The position numbers and the translations under genes are program-made. A stretch of 64,000 bases of DNA from Saccharimonas sp963542675 (GTDB lineage: Bacteria > Patescibacteriota > Saccharimonadia > Saccharimonadales > Saccharimonadaceae), in contig CAUTXC010000001.1 of the NCBI GenBank assembly GCA_963542675.1, positions 1 to 64,000 on the forward strand, written 5' to 3'. Shown piece by piece: positions 15,556 through 24,818 of this stretch. The notes under the pieces were generated by a model that saw nothing but the letters and a program-made list of their open reading frames with translations, made no database searches and was not told where the DNA came from. How positions within the stretch are numbered: the stretch's first letter is position 1; each line of letters opens with the position of its first letter.

Positions 15556-17334
15556 CATATATCTGATTCTACTATCGTCAAACTTCTCGAGCGCAGTGGC
15601 GCTGCGACCAGCCAGCAGCTCCAACCACTGGTGAGTGAGGCTGCGTCATCGAATTTGCGACTGCAAGACATTGTCTTGCAAAACAACCTCATCGACGAGC
15701 GTGCCCTCACTAAGCTCTATGCCACCTACGCCGACATCCCCTACATCGAGCTCGACCCCCGCGACATCCCCTCCGACATCCTCATGCGCATCCCTGAGCG
15801 AATCGCGCGCCAGTATAACGCTGTCATCTTCAAGATCGACCCTAATGGGCTCATCCACCTTGCGATGGATGACCCAGACGATGTGCAAGCTGTCAACTTC
15901 ATCGAGAAGGAGATCGGCACCAACACCCGTGTCTACATTGCGCCGCGCAGTAACATCTTAGAGTGTCTTGAGGGATACCGCGGCGATGTGACGCAGGAGC
16001 TCAAGGAAGTGATCGACATCCAGCGCGAGGATGATGGCTCGAACCAAAAGGTGACCGAAGCAGAGGTAGCAGAAGACTCACCAATCGCCCAGACGGTTAA
16101 CCTGTTACTGGAATATGCCATCCGCAGCAACGCCAGCGATATCCACATCGAACCCCGCGAGCAATTCGTACAGGTACGTTACCGGATTGATGGTGTCCTT
16201 AAAGAAGTAAACCGCCTACCCAAGAATGTGCTCGGTGCGCTCGTAAGCCGCATTAAGATCCTCTCCAACCTTAAGATAGACGAACGCCGCATCCCACAGG
16301 ACGGTCGCTTTAAGATCAAAGTCGCAGGCAAGCAGTATGCCCTGCGCGTCAGCACGCTACCCATCGCTGATGGTGAGAAGGTGGTGATGCGTATCCTCGA
16401 CGAATCAAACCAAGCAGTGACACTCGAGCAGCTCGGCTACTGGGGTCATTCGCTAGCTGTTATTAATCAAGCACTGACCGAGCCCAACGGGATGATCCTC
16501 GTGACAGGTCCAACCGGAAGCGGCAAGTCTACCTCACTCTTCTCCGTCCTTTCGATGCTTAATACACCAGAGGTCAATATCTCAACCATTGAGGATCCAG
16601 TGGAGTATAAGATCCCCGGCGTCAACCAAACCCAAACCAATAGCAAAGCTGGTATGACTTTTGCCAGTGGCTTGCGCGCTCTGCTGCGCCAAGACCCAAA
16701 CATCATTATGGTGGGTGAGATCCGCGACGGCGAGACAGCTAACCTTGGCGTCCAAGCTGCCCTAACGGGCCACTTAGTATTTAGTACACTCCACACCAAT
16801 AACGCCGCCACTTGTTTGCCGCGCCTACTCGATATGGGGATCGAGCCCTTCCTTATCGCCAGTACCGTTAAGGCCGTGGTAGGCCAGCGCCTGGTGCGCC
16901 GCCTCTGTATGAACTGCCGCCAAAGCTATGTACCCAACCAAACAGAAGTCGCAGAAATCGTCCGCCTCTTTCACCTTGCACCGGGCCAAAATTTCTATTA
17001 CATCCACCAGCTTGAGGCCCAGGCTATCGTCCAAAAGGTCGGTGGTGAGACACCCTGGGGCACGACAGACACCACCATCGCCACCCTCTGGCAGCCAAAC
17101 CCAAATGGCTGCGATGAGTGTAATCATACCGGCTTCAAGGGCCGGGTGGGTATCTACGAAGTCCTCGGCACTTCGCGCGAAATCCAAAAGATGATTATCG
17201 GCGGCAATACCAGCAACGAAATCCAAGACCAAGCCGTCGCCGAGGGGATGACCACTATGCTCACCGATGGATTAATAAAAGCAATCCGCGGCAACACCAC
17301 TGTAGAAGAAGTGCTCCGCGTCACAAAGGAATAA
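15553..17334 (+). CDS. pilB: Type IV pilus assembly ATPase PilB
   Basis: 593 aa. N-terminal MshEN/GspE-type domain (LQDIVLQNNLIDERALTKLY, YADIPYIELDP), then the hexameric ATPase core: Walker A TGPTGSGKSTSLFSVL, Asp box TIEDPVEYKIPG, Walker B NIIMVGEIRDGETA, His box HLVFSTLHTNNAA. A tetracysteine zinc site is split between CMNC and CDEC. The C-terminal GIYEVL block is intact. It powers pilus extension at the inner face of the membrane. Two nucleotides separate it from pilC. Confidence 0.96.
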   Translation: MHISDSTIVKLLERSGAATSQQLQPLVSEAASSNLRLQDIVLQNNLIDERALTKLYATYADIPYIELDPRDIPSDILMRIPERIARQYNAVIFKIDPNGLIHLAMDDPDDVQAVNFIEKEIGTNTRVYIAPRSNILECLEGYRGDVTQELKEVIDIQREDDGSNQKVTEAEVAEDSPIAQTVNLLLEYAIRSNASDIHIEPREQFVQVRYRIDGVLKEVNRLPKNVLGALVSRIKILSNLKIDERRIPQDGRFKIKVAGKQYALRVSTLPIADGEKVVMRILDESNQAVTLEQLGYWGHSLAVINQALTEPNGMILVTGPTGSGKSTSLFSVLSMLNTPEVNISTIEDPVEYKIPGVNQTQTNSKAGMTFASGLRALLRQDPNIIMVGEIRDGETANLGVQAALTGHLVFSTLHTNNAATCLPRLLDMGIEPFLIASTVKAVVGQRLVRRLCMNCRQSYVPNQTEVAEIVRLFHLAPGQNFYYIHQLEAQAIVQKVGGETPWGTTDTTIATLWQPNPNGCDECNHTGFKGRVGIYEVLGTSREIQKMIIGGNTSNEIQDQAVAEGMTTMLTDGLIKAIRGNTTVEEVLRVTKE

Positions 17335-17335
17335 C

Positions 17336-18553
17336 ATGCCACAATTTCGCTACATCGCCATCACGAACAAAAACGACTCCATCAATGGAACGATCGACGC
17401 TCCCGATCGTGCCAGCGCCCTAGCTAGCCTGACCCGTCAAGGCCTGCGACCAATTAGTGCTGAAGAGGTCAAGCCAAAGCGCGCCAGCTTTGCTCTCTTT
17501 GGCGGCAACAAGGTCAAGAGTGAAGACTTGGTGATGTTTACCCGCCAGCTCAGTGCCATGGTGTCGGCTGGTGTGCCGCTGCTGCGCGCCATGGGTTCGC
17601 TGCACGACCACACCAGTAGTAAAGCCCTCCAAATGGTGACAGGTGACCTGCTACGCGATGTTGAGGGCGGTATGGCACTCGCCGACGCACTCGAAAAGCA
17701 TCCAGAGACCTTTAATACCGTTTTTATTAACATGGTGCGCGCGGGCGAGGCGGCTGGTATTCTCGATGATATCCTCAAGCGCCTGGCCATGCAACAAGAA
17801 AAAAACGCCAGCATGCGCAAAAAAATCAAAAGCGCCATGACATACCCTACCGTGCTCATTGTTATCACTATTGCCGCCTTTTTTGGCTTGATGGTCTTTG
17901 TTATTCCACAAATCGGCAGCATTGTGCGCGGCCTCGGCGGACCAGACGCCAAGCTGCCCGCCATTACCGAGTTTATGCTTGGACTGAGCGCGTTTATCAT
18001 CCAGTATGGGATCTTTATCATTGCTGCGCTCGGTGCGGGGATATACTTCTTCCGTCGCTATATCAAGACACCAGCAGGCAAACTCTGGCTCCACACCATC
18101 ATTCTCAAGATACCAAAAATCAACGATATCATCACCAAAATCGCCGTTGCTCGCTTTGCTCGCACGTTCTCGGCGTTGATGGGGTCGGGGGTAGCAGTGC
18201 TCGAATCGCTCCGCGTGACTGCTCGGGCAGTGGGTAACAAAGTCTACGAAAATGCCCTCAATGATGCTGCCGAGCAAGTCAAAAATGGGCGCAACCTCTC
18301 GAGCATCATCGAAAAAAATCCACTCTTCCCACCCATCGTAGCACAAATGCTTTCCGTTGGCGAAGAGACTGGCCAGACCGATACCGTGCTTGTAAAGGTA
18401 GCAGATTATTATGAGGAGGAAGTGGACGTCGCAATCGATGGCATCAGCTCCATCATCGAGCCCGTCATGATCGTCATCATGGGCGGTATGGTCGGGCTCA
18501 TTGCCGCCTCGGTGATGTTGCCAATCTCGAATATGGCAAATCAGATTAAGTAA
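17336..18553 (+). CDS. pilC: Type IV pilus inner-membrane platform protein PilC
   Basis: 405 aa with two GspF domains. The first starts DLVMFTRQLSAMVSAGVPLL, the second VARFARTFSALMGSGVAVLE, with three TM helices (around 175-195, 220-243 and 375-397) and the closing EPVMIVIMGGMVGLIAASVM. It is the membrane platform on which PilB acts. AAAGGA from the end of pilB provides the ribosome site. No terminator is visible behind it, and pilM has its own promoter 200 bp later. Confidence 0.95.
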   Translation: MPQFRYIAITNKNDSINGTIDAPDRASALASLTRQGLRPISAEEVKPKRASFALFGGNKVKSEDLVMFTRQLSAMVSAGVPLLRAMGSLHDHTSSKALQMVTGDLLRDVEGGMALADALEKHPETFNTVFINMVRAGEAAGILDDILKRLAMQQEKNASMRKKIKSAMTYPTVLIVITIAAFFGLMVFVIPQIGSIVRGLGGPDAKLPAITEFMLGLSAFIIQYGIFIIAALGAGIYFFRRYIKTPAGKLWLHTIILKIPKINDIITKIAVARFARTFSALMGSGVAVLESLRVTARAVGNKVYENALNDAAEQVKNGRNLSSIIEKNPLFPPIVAQMLSVGEETGQTDTVLVKVADYYEEEVDVAIDGISSIIEPVMIVIMGGMVGLIAASVMLPISNMANQIK

Positions 18554-18750
18554 GGCTGGATTCCCTATTCTCCGTCAGCGTTTCAACCACTAATTACCTG
18601 GTAAATCTACAGCTACACCAGCTTCGTATCAGCCTGCCTTTCCTACCGCTATTACATCACGAACAACAGTCTACCGATCCACGATAATCATCCTCAAAAC
18701 GCTAGCGTTTATCATATCGCTTATGCTATAATGACGGAAACGAACGTATC
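18554..18750. promoter_or_regulatory. Intergenic with pilM promoter and palindrome
   Basis: Contains extended -10 TGC-TATAAT at 18727-18732. A 14-bp perfect palindrome AAACGCTAGCGTTT (18697-18710) lies about where a -35 element and activator/repressor site would sit. ATG follows 18 nt after the -10 box, with GGAAA between. Confidence 0.5.
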
Positions 18751-19809
18751 ATGGCAAAGTTATTTTATCGCGACAAACCAATCATCGGTCTCGACATTAG
18801 TCAGACAGGCATCAAAATCATGTCGATCGACTCCAAGCGCTGGCTCGTACTGGGCTATGGTTCGCTCGACCTCGACCCCAAGGAAGTCCAAACGTCCCTC
18901 GACAACCCTGATGACTCCTACCTGGCCGAGCGCCTCAGCTCGCTCATCAACGAACATCTCATTGGCAACCTTGGTAGCGATCACGTAGTGATTGGTGTAC
19001 CAACCAGCCGCACCTACTCGCGCACTTTCATGATCCCAGCCAAAGAGGCAGCACACCTCGATGGCGCTATCCAGGTAGAGGTCGATCAGTACATCCCCTT
19101 GCCGCTCGATTCACTTTACGTTGACTATGAGGTAATTGAGCACACCAAAGAGCAGCTCAACGTTGTGATGTCAGCTGTGCCCAAGCAGCTAGTCGACGCC
19201 TGTTTGCAAGCGGCCGAGGCAGTGGGACTCGTGCCGGTGGTTGTTGAACCTAATATCAACGCTATTGCGCGCGTGCTCGACAGCGCTGATGCTGGCAACC
19301 TTCTCACGCTCGTCGTCGATATTGGCCCAGCGAGCACCGATATCGCTGTGCTGGATAAAAGTGCCGTCCGCCTGACTGGTGGGGTGGCAATTGGCGGTAA
19401 TACCTTCACTATCGACATCTCGAAGCATCTCAACATCACACTCGAGAATGCCCACCAGCTCAAGGTGCTCAATGGCCTCTCGCCTGGGCCACGCCAAGCT
19501 GGCATCACTGAGGCACTCAAACCAAGCCTTAAGCGCATTAGCACCGAAATTCGTAAGGTGATCCGCTATTATAACGACCGGATTGGCGATGAACGTAAGA
19601 TCGAGCAAATCGTCATCGTCGGTGGTGGTAGCAATGTACCAGGCATGGGTGACTTCTTCACCAACGACCTCGTCATGCCAGTGCGTGTCGTTAATCCATG
19701 GCAAAAGCTTGACTTTGGCAAGCTCCAGCAGCCACAAAAGCAGTTTCGGCCTCGGTATATCAGTGTTGCAGGCCTGGCTAGCCTTAGTAGTGGGGAGATT
19801 TGGAAATGA
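18751..19809 (+). CDS. pilM: Type IV pilus assembly protein PilM
   Basis: 352 aa actin-like protein. ASKHA motifs: IIGLDISQTGIKIMSID at the start, VVDIGPASTDIAVLD (phosphate 2), IVIVGGGSNVPG (adenosine). It binds the N-terminus of PilN and links the membrane complex to the cytoplasmic ATPase. First gene of pilMNO; its stop overlaps the pilN start by ATGA. Confidence 0.95.
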   Translation: MAKLFYRDKPIIGLDISQTGIKIMSIDSKRWLVLGYGSLDLDPKEVQTSLDNPDDSYLAERLSSLINEHLIGNLGSDHVVIGVPTSRTYSRTFMIPAKEAAHLDGAIQVEVDQYIPLPLDSLYVDYEVIEHTKEQLNVVMSAVPKQLVDACLQAAEAVGLVPVVVEPNINAIARVLDSADAGNLLTLVVDIGPASTDIAVLDKSAVRLTGGVAIGGNTFTIDISKHLNITLENAHQLKVLNGLSPGPRQAGITEALKPSLKRISTEIRKVIRYYNDRIGDERKIEQIVIVGGGSNVPGMGDFFTNDLVMPVRVVNPWQKLDFGKLQQPQKQFRPRYISVAGLASLSSGEIWK

Positions 19810-20366
19810 TTAATCTATTGCCACCAGCGTATAAAAAACAGCTCGCTGCGAGCCGCACCAACACCTTACTGCGCCGCTATGTCGTGCTCCTGTTTGTCTT
19901 AGTCTTTGTCGTTTTGGCTGAAATCGGCGGCGTGTACTTTTTCATTGCAACCGAGCGTAGCCGCAACCAAGCCGCCGTAGAGCGCAACCACAACAAAACT
20001 GCCGAATATGCCACCGTCAAGCGTGAAGCCACTGAGTTCAAAGCTAACCTTACCACTGCCAAAGCCATTCTCGACCAACAGGTCTCGTACACCCGCCTCA
20101 TCAAACTCATTGCCGACCGCCTTCCGCCCAACGTTATCATCGAGCAGCTTAATATTGACCCAACCACCTTTGGCACCCCCACCACGCTGAGTATCCGCGC
20201 CAAAGGCTACAACGATGCCATTGCTCTACGCAACCGCCTCAATGACTCCGCCATCTTCTCCAGCGTCAGCTTCCAATCCATCACGCTGCAAGACAAAGAC
20301 ACTGGTAGTTATCCCTACACCTCAACCTACAGTGTCACATTCAAGAAAGGAATCGGCCAACAATGA
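19806..20366 (+). CDS. pilN: Type IV pilus assembly protein PilN
   Basis: 186 aa from ATG 19806. It opens with MINLLPPAYKKQ, the INLLP motif that docks into PilM, followed by one TM helix (YVVLLFVLVFVVLAEIGGVY), a coiled coil and a small ferredoxin-like domain (NVIIEQLNIDPTTFGTPTTL). Overlaps both pilM and pilO by 4 nt. Confidence 0.92.
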   Translation: MINLLPPAYKKQLAASRTNTLLRRYVVLLFVLVFVVLAEIGGVYFFIATERSRNQAAVERNHNKTAEYATVKREATEFKANLTTAKAILDQQVSYTRLIKLIADRLPPNVIIEQLNIDPTTFGTPTTLSIRAKGYNDAIALRNRLNDSAIFSSVSFQSITLQDKDTGSYPYTSTYSVTFKKGIGQQ

Positions 20367-21007
20367 GCAAAAAATTCACGCTAACAGCGACAAACCTCCG
20401 GATTATCCTCGCCGTGTCGCTGGTAGCCATTACTGCAATTGGAGCTGGCGGTTTTGCCCTGGCCTACAACTGGCTCGATGGCTTTGCGGCCGATGCCAGC
20501 ACTGTCGCCTCACAAGCTGCCGCCAGTGAGTCTGAGCTGCAAGAGCTCTCCCAGACCGAAAAGATGCTCAAAACACAGCATCATGCCGTCGAGCGCGCCT
20601 CCAAGATCGCTGCCGAGAGCAAAAGCTACCAATATCAAGATCAGATTATCAACGACCTCAATGACTTTGCCCGCAAAGCTGGCATTACTATTTCAGACAT
20701 CACTTTTGCTGATGACAACGCCAAGGGCGGCTCATCAAGCAGTTCGTCAAGTAGCTCATCAAGCAGTAGCAGCAAGACAGGCACGTCCCTGCCCACTATC
20801 GCCGGACTCAAAGCGACTACCGCCTCTGTCACTGTCAAGAATCCCGTCGAGTATCGCAAACTTCTCACCTTCATGTATCTCGTCGAGCAAAGCCTGACAA
20901 AGATGCGCATAGCCAATGTTGACCTCTCGCGCAGCACCGCTCAGGGCCAGCCACCCGATAGTATTACTAGCAACACATTAACCATCGAGGTATATCTCCG
21001 ATCATGA
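20363..21007 (+). CDS. pilO: Type IV pilus assembly protein PilO, with poly-Ser insert
   Basis: 214 aa. One TM helix at about 12-35, an Ala/Glu-rich coiled coil, then a globular domain. Between the two halves of that domain is a run of 14 serines (near 123-136) written with mixed TCA/AGC/AGT codons, so it is an ancient linker and not a slipped repeat. PilO pairs with PilN. Overlaps the next gene by ATGA. Confidence 0.85.
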   Translation: MSKKFTLTATNLRIILAVSLVAITAIGAGGFALAYNWLDGFAADASTVASQAAASESELQELSQTEKMLKTQHHAVERASKIAAESKSYQYQDQIINDLNDFARKAGITISDITFADDNAKGGSSSSSSSSSSSSSSKTGTSLPTIAGLKATTASVTVKNPVEYRKLLTFMYLVEQSLTKMRIANVDLSRSTAQGQPPDSITSNTLTIEVYLRS

Positions 21008-21288
21008 ACAGCGATCTCTCACTCGCCGCGCTTGGGCGCGCCAGTAGCAAATTTCTCCACCGCTACCACATCATTCTCTTTGTGGTTATTGCCTTCGGTG
21101 GCTTAGCCGTCATTACCTTCTTGCTTAATACCACCATCTCCAAGGCGTCAGAGGCTGCCCCGCCCCAGCCCACCAATGGCATCGACCAAGCAACCATCAA
21201 AAAAATCGAGCAACTCAAAACCGCCAGTGAATCCGACCAAAGCGCCAGCCAACTACCAATTAGCTCGCGTAACCCATTTGTCGAATAA
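21004..21288 (+). CDS. Small single-TM pilus accessory protein
   Basis: 94 aa. Cytoplasmic ~20 residues, a TM helix (IILFVVIAFGGLAVITFLLN), then a Ser/Gln-rich external tail ending SSRNPFVE. Fourth gene of the pilMNO operon, coupled by ATGA. The position is where pilP lies in Gram-negative operons, and the tail ending RNPF resembles the N-terminal part of PilP-type proteins. No secretin exists to bind, so the role is unclear. Confidence 0.7.
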   Translation: MNSDLSLAALGRASSKFLHRYHIILFVVIAFGGLAVITFLLNTTISKASEAAPPQPTNGIDQATIKKIEQLKTASESDQSASQLPISSRNPFVE

Positions 21289-21329
21289 TATTTTACACAG
21301 CCGCGGTGGAGCTTTTTGCGGCGCAATGC

Positions 21330-21344
21330 TATACTACACATATG
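21330..21344 (+). promoter_or_regulatory. Leaderless-type promoter of the PRC-barrel gene
   Basis: Extended -10 TGC-TATACT (21330-21335), spacer ACACAT, ATG 21342. Confidence 0.6.
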
Positions 21345-21944
21345 ATACTGCTCGGATCTGCACTCACTAACTATCCTGTGATGAGCTTACAAATGGGCGG
21401 CAAAGTTGGCAGCTTAGCCCAGCCGCTTGTCGATCCAGCAACCTTAACCATCGTTGCCTACACCGTAGATGGCTCGTTTGCTAACGACACAACCATGCTG
21501 CTCCGCCTCGCTGATGTGCGTGAGATGAGTGAACTCGGCATGATCATCGACTCCGTCGACGAGCTCATCACTCCCACCGACGTCATCAAGATCCAGCGCC
21601 TCTACGAGCTCAGGTTTCACCTTTTGGGCATGCCTGTCCAAGATAAGCGCGGGCGACGCCTTGGTAAGATTAGCGACTACACGATCGAGACGGGTAATTT
21701 TGTCATCCAGCAGCTCATCGTCCGGCGCTCGTGGCTCCACCGCCTCAATGATGCCGAGCTGGTTATCCATCGGTCACAAATCATTGAGATCAATAACGAC
21801 GCTATCATCGTCCAGTCGCAGGCTGAGACCAAAAAACCCGAGCAAAAGGCCACCCAACCAGCCATGAGTAGTGGCGAATACGTTAACCCCTTCCGCAAGC
21901 CATCGCAAGCCCGAGAATCAATCAAGAGCGACGAGCGCCGCTAA
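21342..21944 (+). CDS. PRC-barrel domain protein
   Basis: 200 aa from ATG 21342, 6 nt after the -10 box. An upstream in-frame ATG at 21306 lies before the promoter and is rejected. Two PRC-barrel-like modules are seen: TNYPVMSLQMGGKVGSLAQP and LGMPVQDKRGRRLGKISDYT, each with the G-xx-xG-x(L/I)xD pattern. The tail is charged and flexible (EQKATQPAMSSGEYVNPFRK). PRC-barrels mediate RNA-processing or photosynthetic-complex assembly elsewhere; the role here is unknown. It lies directly behind the pilus operon. Confidence 0.7.
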   Translation: MILLGSALTNYPVMSLQMGGKVGSLAQPLVDPATLTIVAYTVDGSFANDTTMLLRLADVREMSELGMIIDSVDELITPTDVIKIQRLYELRFHLLGMPVQDKRGRRLGKISDYTIETGNFVIQQLIVRRSWLHRLNDAELVIHRSQIIEINNDAIIVQSQAETKKPEQKATQPAMSSGEYVNPFRKPSQARESIKSDERR

Positions 21945-21959
21945 CACAATCAGTATTCA

Positions 21960-22628
21960 TCACCCGCCACCCGCCAAAGCGGCTCGGATGTCATCATAGG
22001 CAAAGCCTTGGCGCAAAAGATACGCGATAAGCTTTTGCTCATCTGGGTAGCGGGGGCGTTTTTTGGCAATCACCTTAGCTAACTCGTCTTCATCAGTCCG
22101 CCTCGACTGCGCTAGTGCTTGGTTTATTACCTCCGGTGCAACGCCCTTAGTACGTAGCTCTGCCTCCAGCTTACGGCGCGACACCCCCTTACTCTGGTGG
22201 CGATTCTCCACCCACCACTGGGCAAATGCCTCATCATCGATATACCCACGCTGCTCAAGACGCGCAAACACCCGCTGCACCACCGCTAACGAAGCACCAG
22301 GCTTCTCAACCAACGTGCCAGTTTTGCGTTGTTTATACTTGCGTGGCAGTGTTTTGCGCTGGAGATAGTCACGGATTTCGCGCGCACTGTGCGGCCGCAT
22401 AAGAGTGTATTCAAGCGCCCGCGCGTAGAGCTTACCAAACTCCCCCTCGCGGCGCAGCTCAGCCAGCTCGGCCTCAGTCAGCATCCGCCCCACCTTCACG
22501 CCACAATCCACCACCTGCGCCACATCAAGGCTAAAATCGTATTTACCATCGATGAATACATTCACTCGATCGGCGTTCCGCACCTGTGCCGTGAGCGCAG
22601 TAATGATGTAGGTTTTTTCTGTTGGCAT
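21960..22628 (-). CDS. recX: RecX family regulator of RecA
   Basis: 222 aa. Three-helix RecX repeats: ALEYTLMRPHSAREIRDYLQ, VFARLEQRGYIDDEAFAQWW VENR, and LIAYLLRQGFAYDDIRAAL. The N-terminal beta domain (VRNADRVNVFIDGKYDFSLD) is typical of Gram-positive RecX. It modulates RecA filaments. Divergent or separate from recA, which lies 1.2 kb away on the same strand. A TATAAT box 6 nt before ATG predicts a leaderless mRNA. Confidence 0.88.
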   Translation of the reverse strand: MPTEKTYIITALTAQVRNADRVNVFIDGKYDFSLDVAQVVDCGVKVGRMLTEAELAELRREGEFGKLYARALEYTLMRPHSAREIRDYLQRKTLPRKYKQRKTGTLVEKPGASLAVVQRVFARLEQRGYIDDEAFAQWWVENRHQSKGVSRRKLEAELRTKGVAPEVINQALAQSRRTDEDELAKVIAKKRPRYPDEQKLIAYLLRQGFAYDDIRAALAGGG

Positions 22629-22640
22629 GTATTTATTATA
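22626..22640 (-). promoter_or_regulatory. Leaderless-type promoter of recX
   Basis: Minus-strand TATAAT (22635-22640), spacer AAATAC, ATG 22628-22626. Confidence 0.6.
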
Positions 22641-22757
22641 CTGAGTGCAGCGTGCTATGTCACTCGATCGCGAAAATATACAAATTCAATAATCACTCGT
22701 TTGTGATCTTATCTCTACAGTGTAGGTTGCTACTTTGGTTTTTCTCTTTGTCTTCTT

Positions 22758-23306
22758 TCATGACTCGCGCGATATTCGTCCTAGTTCTTCCATTAACAGT
22801 GCAAAATAGAGTGGTCGATGCGGCACAAGCATCACATCTTCTGGCTGCTCGATCATCTGACGGAATGTGTCATACGGCACCCAGCGCAGTGCCGCCGCTT
22901 CACCATCAACCATATCGAGCGGCTCATCGTTGTATTCATAAGTGTAAATAAAGTGAAACTCGCTATATGCTGATTTGCGCTTTGGCAAACTTCCAATAAA
23001 CTTCACTCGAGAAGTATCAAGCGTCATACCAATCTCTTCTTGAGCCTCACGCAGCGCCGCATCGAGCGGTGTTTCGCCAAGGCTCACGTGCCCTGCTGCC
23101 GAAATATCCCAATAGCCTGGCCAGTTTTTGACCTGATCAGCCCGGCGCTGGAGCAGCACATCACACCCACCATCACTGTTACGCCGCCACAACCAAACAT
23201 GCGCTGCCGCGACAATAGTATCCTTGGTCACATCTTTGCGGGCAAGGCCTTCGCCCTGTTTTGGCACTCCATTTGGGCGATAACTCTGCCATAGATCATT
23301 ATGCAT
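22758..23306 (-). CDS. Nudix hydrolase, IPP-isomerase-like subgroup
   Basis: 182 aa from ATG 23306 with AGGAG 6 nt upstream. A perfect Nudix box is present: GHVSLGETPLDAALREAQEE followed by IGM (Gx5Ex7REUxEExGU). It is preceded by DVLLQRRADQVKNWPGYWDI, typical of the YfcD/IDI-like subgroup. It hydrolyses a nucleoside diphosphate-linked or isoprenoid-type substrate; the exact substrate cannot be told. Monocistronic. Confidence 0.88.
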   Translation of the reverse strand: MHNDLWQSYRPNGVPKQGEGLARKDVTKDTIVAAAHVWLWRRNSDGGCDVLLQRRADQVKNWPGYWDISAAGHVSLGETPLDAALREAQEEIGMTLDTSRVKFIGSLPKRKSAYSEFHFIYTYEYNDEPLDMVDGEAAALRWVPYDTFRQMIEQPEDVMLVPHRPLYFALLMEELGRISRES

Positions 23307-23417
23307 CACTTACTCCTGTGTATTGTTCTTTATATCAGCCACTATTTTTCGTGCGTTGCGCTCGTTATTATCATCAGTAAGTAAGTTGAGTTATGTTTAT
23401 AACTTTAACAGTCGTTT

Positions 23418-23789
23418 CTATTCAACATTCATAAACATATATACTCGCTGAGCACGGCCCAACTCATCACGCCAAACAATGTTAACGTCGCGTTTGATAC
23501 GCTGCTGGCCAGATTGATCAAAAATTGACCAACGTAGCAATAGTGCGTCACCACAGACAATGCGCTGATCGTAGACAAATCTTAATTGACTCAAGGCCCC
23601 GTATAGCTGATCGACATGAGCAATAATTGCTGCTACACCTTCAATCGTCTGAGCAGGATCAGATACACATAATTGGCCATCGGGTGCCCAGATTTTGCGA
23701 ATGCATTCATGTCGGGTGGCTTGGTCAGGCTCTACCCATGATTGCAGATATTTGTCTGTAAATTCCTGTGCTCGTCTCTCGTCATCCAT
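23418..23789 (-). CDS. SnoaL-like (NTF2-fold) domain protein
   Basis: 123 aa from ATG 23789. It starts 6 bp after the recA stop and so is probably co-transcribed with it. Pattern DKYLQSWVEPDQATRHECIR KIWAPDGQL...EGVAAIIAHVDQLY...RLRWS fits the SnoaL/NTF2-like cone fold of small-ligand-binding or polyketide-cyclase-like proteins. No catalytic residues can be assigned. Its coupling to recA is unexpected and may just be read-through. Confidence 0.65.
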   Translation of the reverse strand: MDDERRAQEFTDKYLQSWVEPDQATRHECIRKIWAPDGQLCVSDPAQTIEGVAAIIAHVDQLYGALSQLRFVYDQRIVCGDALLLRWSIFDQSGQQRIKRDVNIVWRDELGRAQRVYMFMNVE

Positions 23790-23795
23790 CAACTA

Positions 23796-24818
23796 TTATT
23801 CTTCCGCTGCCTTCACTGCCTCACGAACTTTGCTGTCAATTTCAGCCAAGGTATCGGCATGCTCTTTGAGATACTCTTTGGTCTTGTCGCGGCCTTGGCC
23901 AATTGTCTCGCCACCGTATTTGAAGAAAGCGCCAGACTTATCAACAATGCCATGCTGCACCGCTAAGTCGAGAATATCCCCTGTCTTAGAGATGCCTTCG
24001 TTGTACATGATATCAAACTCAGCAACGCGGAAGGGCGGCGCAATCTTGTTTTTGACCACCTTTACCTTCGTGCGGTTACCGCGAATGTCATCACCCACCT
24101 TAATTTGTCCAATTCGGCGGATATCCACCCGCTGCGAGGCATAGAACTTGAGCGCATTACCACCTGTTGTCGTCTCAGGATTGCCAAACATCACGCCAAT
24201 CTTCATGCGGATCTGGTTGATGAAAATGACAGTTGCTTTGCTCTTGTTGATAATCCCCGTTAGCTTACGCAGTGCTTGGCTCATCAAGCGAGCTTGGAGA
24301 CCCATATGCGAATCACCCATATCGCCATCAATTTCGGCTTGGGGTGTCAACGCTGCCACCGAGTCCACCACGATGAGATCAACGGCGTTCGACCGCACCA
24401 GCGTCTCCGTAATCTCCAACGCTTGCTCACCATTATCTGGCTGCGACACCAAAAGGTTGTCTGTATCGACGCCAAGCTTCTTAGCATAGCTCGGGTCGAG
24501 CGCATGCTCAGCATCAACAAAGGCCGCCGTGCCACCCTGCTTCTGAATCTCGGCAATAGCATGCAGTGTCAGCGTCGTCTTACCGCTACTCTCTGGCCCA
24601 TAGATCTCGATAATGCGCCCCTTAGGATAGCCACCGCCCAGCGCAAGATCGAGGCTCAGCGAGCCAGACGGAATCACCGCTACATCTGCCTGGTGGAATT
24701 CGCCAAGCTTCATAATGGCACCGTCGCCAAATTGTTTTGTAATCTGATCCATCGCGAGGCCAAGCGCTTTGAGCTTGCCGTCGTCTGTGGTTTGTGTCGT
24801 ATTCGATTGTTTGGTCAT
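23796..24818 (-). CDS. recA: Recombinase RecA
   Basis: 340 aa from ATG 24818 (GGAGAGG 6-7 nt upstream; the longer reading to 24836 includes the ribosome site). Walker A GPESSGKTT, DNA-binding loop region QALRKLTGIINKSKATVIFI NQIRMKIGVMFGNPETTTGG, catalytic Glu region and a C-terminal acidic tail (VREAVKAAEE). Forms ATP-dependent filaments for recombination and SOS induction. -10 TATAAT at 24843-24848 gives a ~20-nt leader, unlike most genes nearby. Confidence 0.97.
   Translation of the reverse strand: MTKQSNTTQTTDDGKLKALGLAMDQITKQFGDGAIMKLGEFHQADVAVIPSGSLSLDLALGGGYPKGRIIEIYGPESSGKTTLTLHAIAEIQKQGGTAAFVDAEHALDPSYAKKLGVDTDNLLVSQPDNGEQALEITETLVRSNAVDLIVVDSVAALTPQAEIDGDMGDSHMGLQARLMSQALRKLTGIINKSKATVIFINQIRMKIGVMFGNPETTTGGNALKFYASQRVDIRRIGQIKVGDDIRGNRTKVKVVKNKIAPPFRVAEFDIMYNEGISKTGDILDLAVQHGIVDKSGAFFKYGGETIGQGRDKTKEYLKEHADTLAEIDSKVREAVKAAEE

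Noticed and set aside
20738..20780. Poly-Ser run in pilO as sequencing error or microsatellite
   Set aside because: The codons are mixed and the frame stays open through a well-formed C-terminal domain, so it is a true linker.
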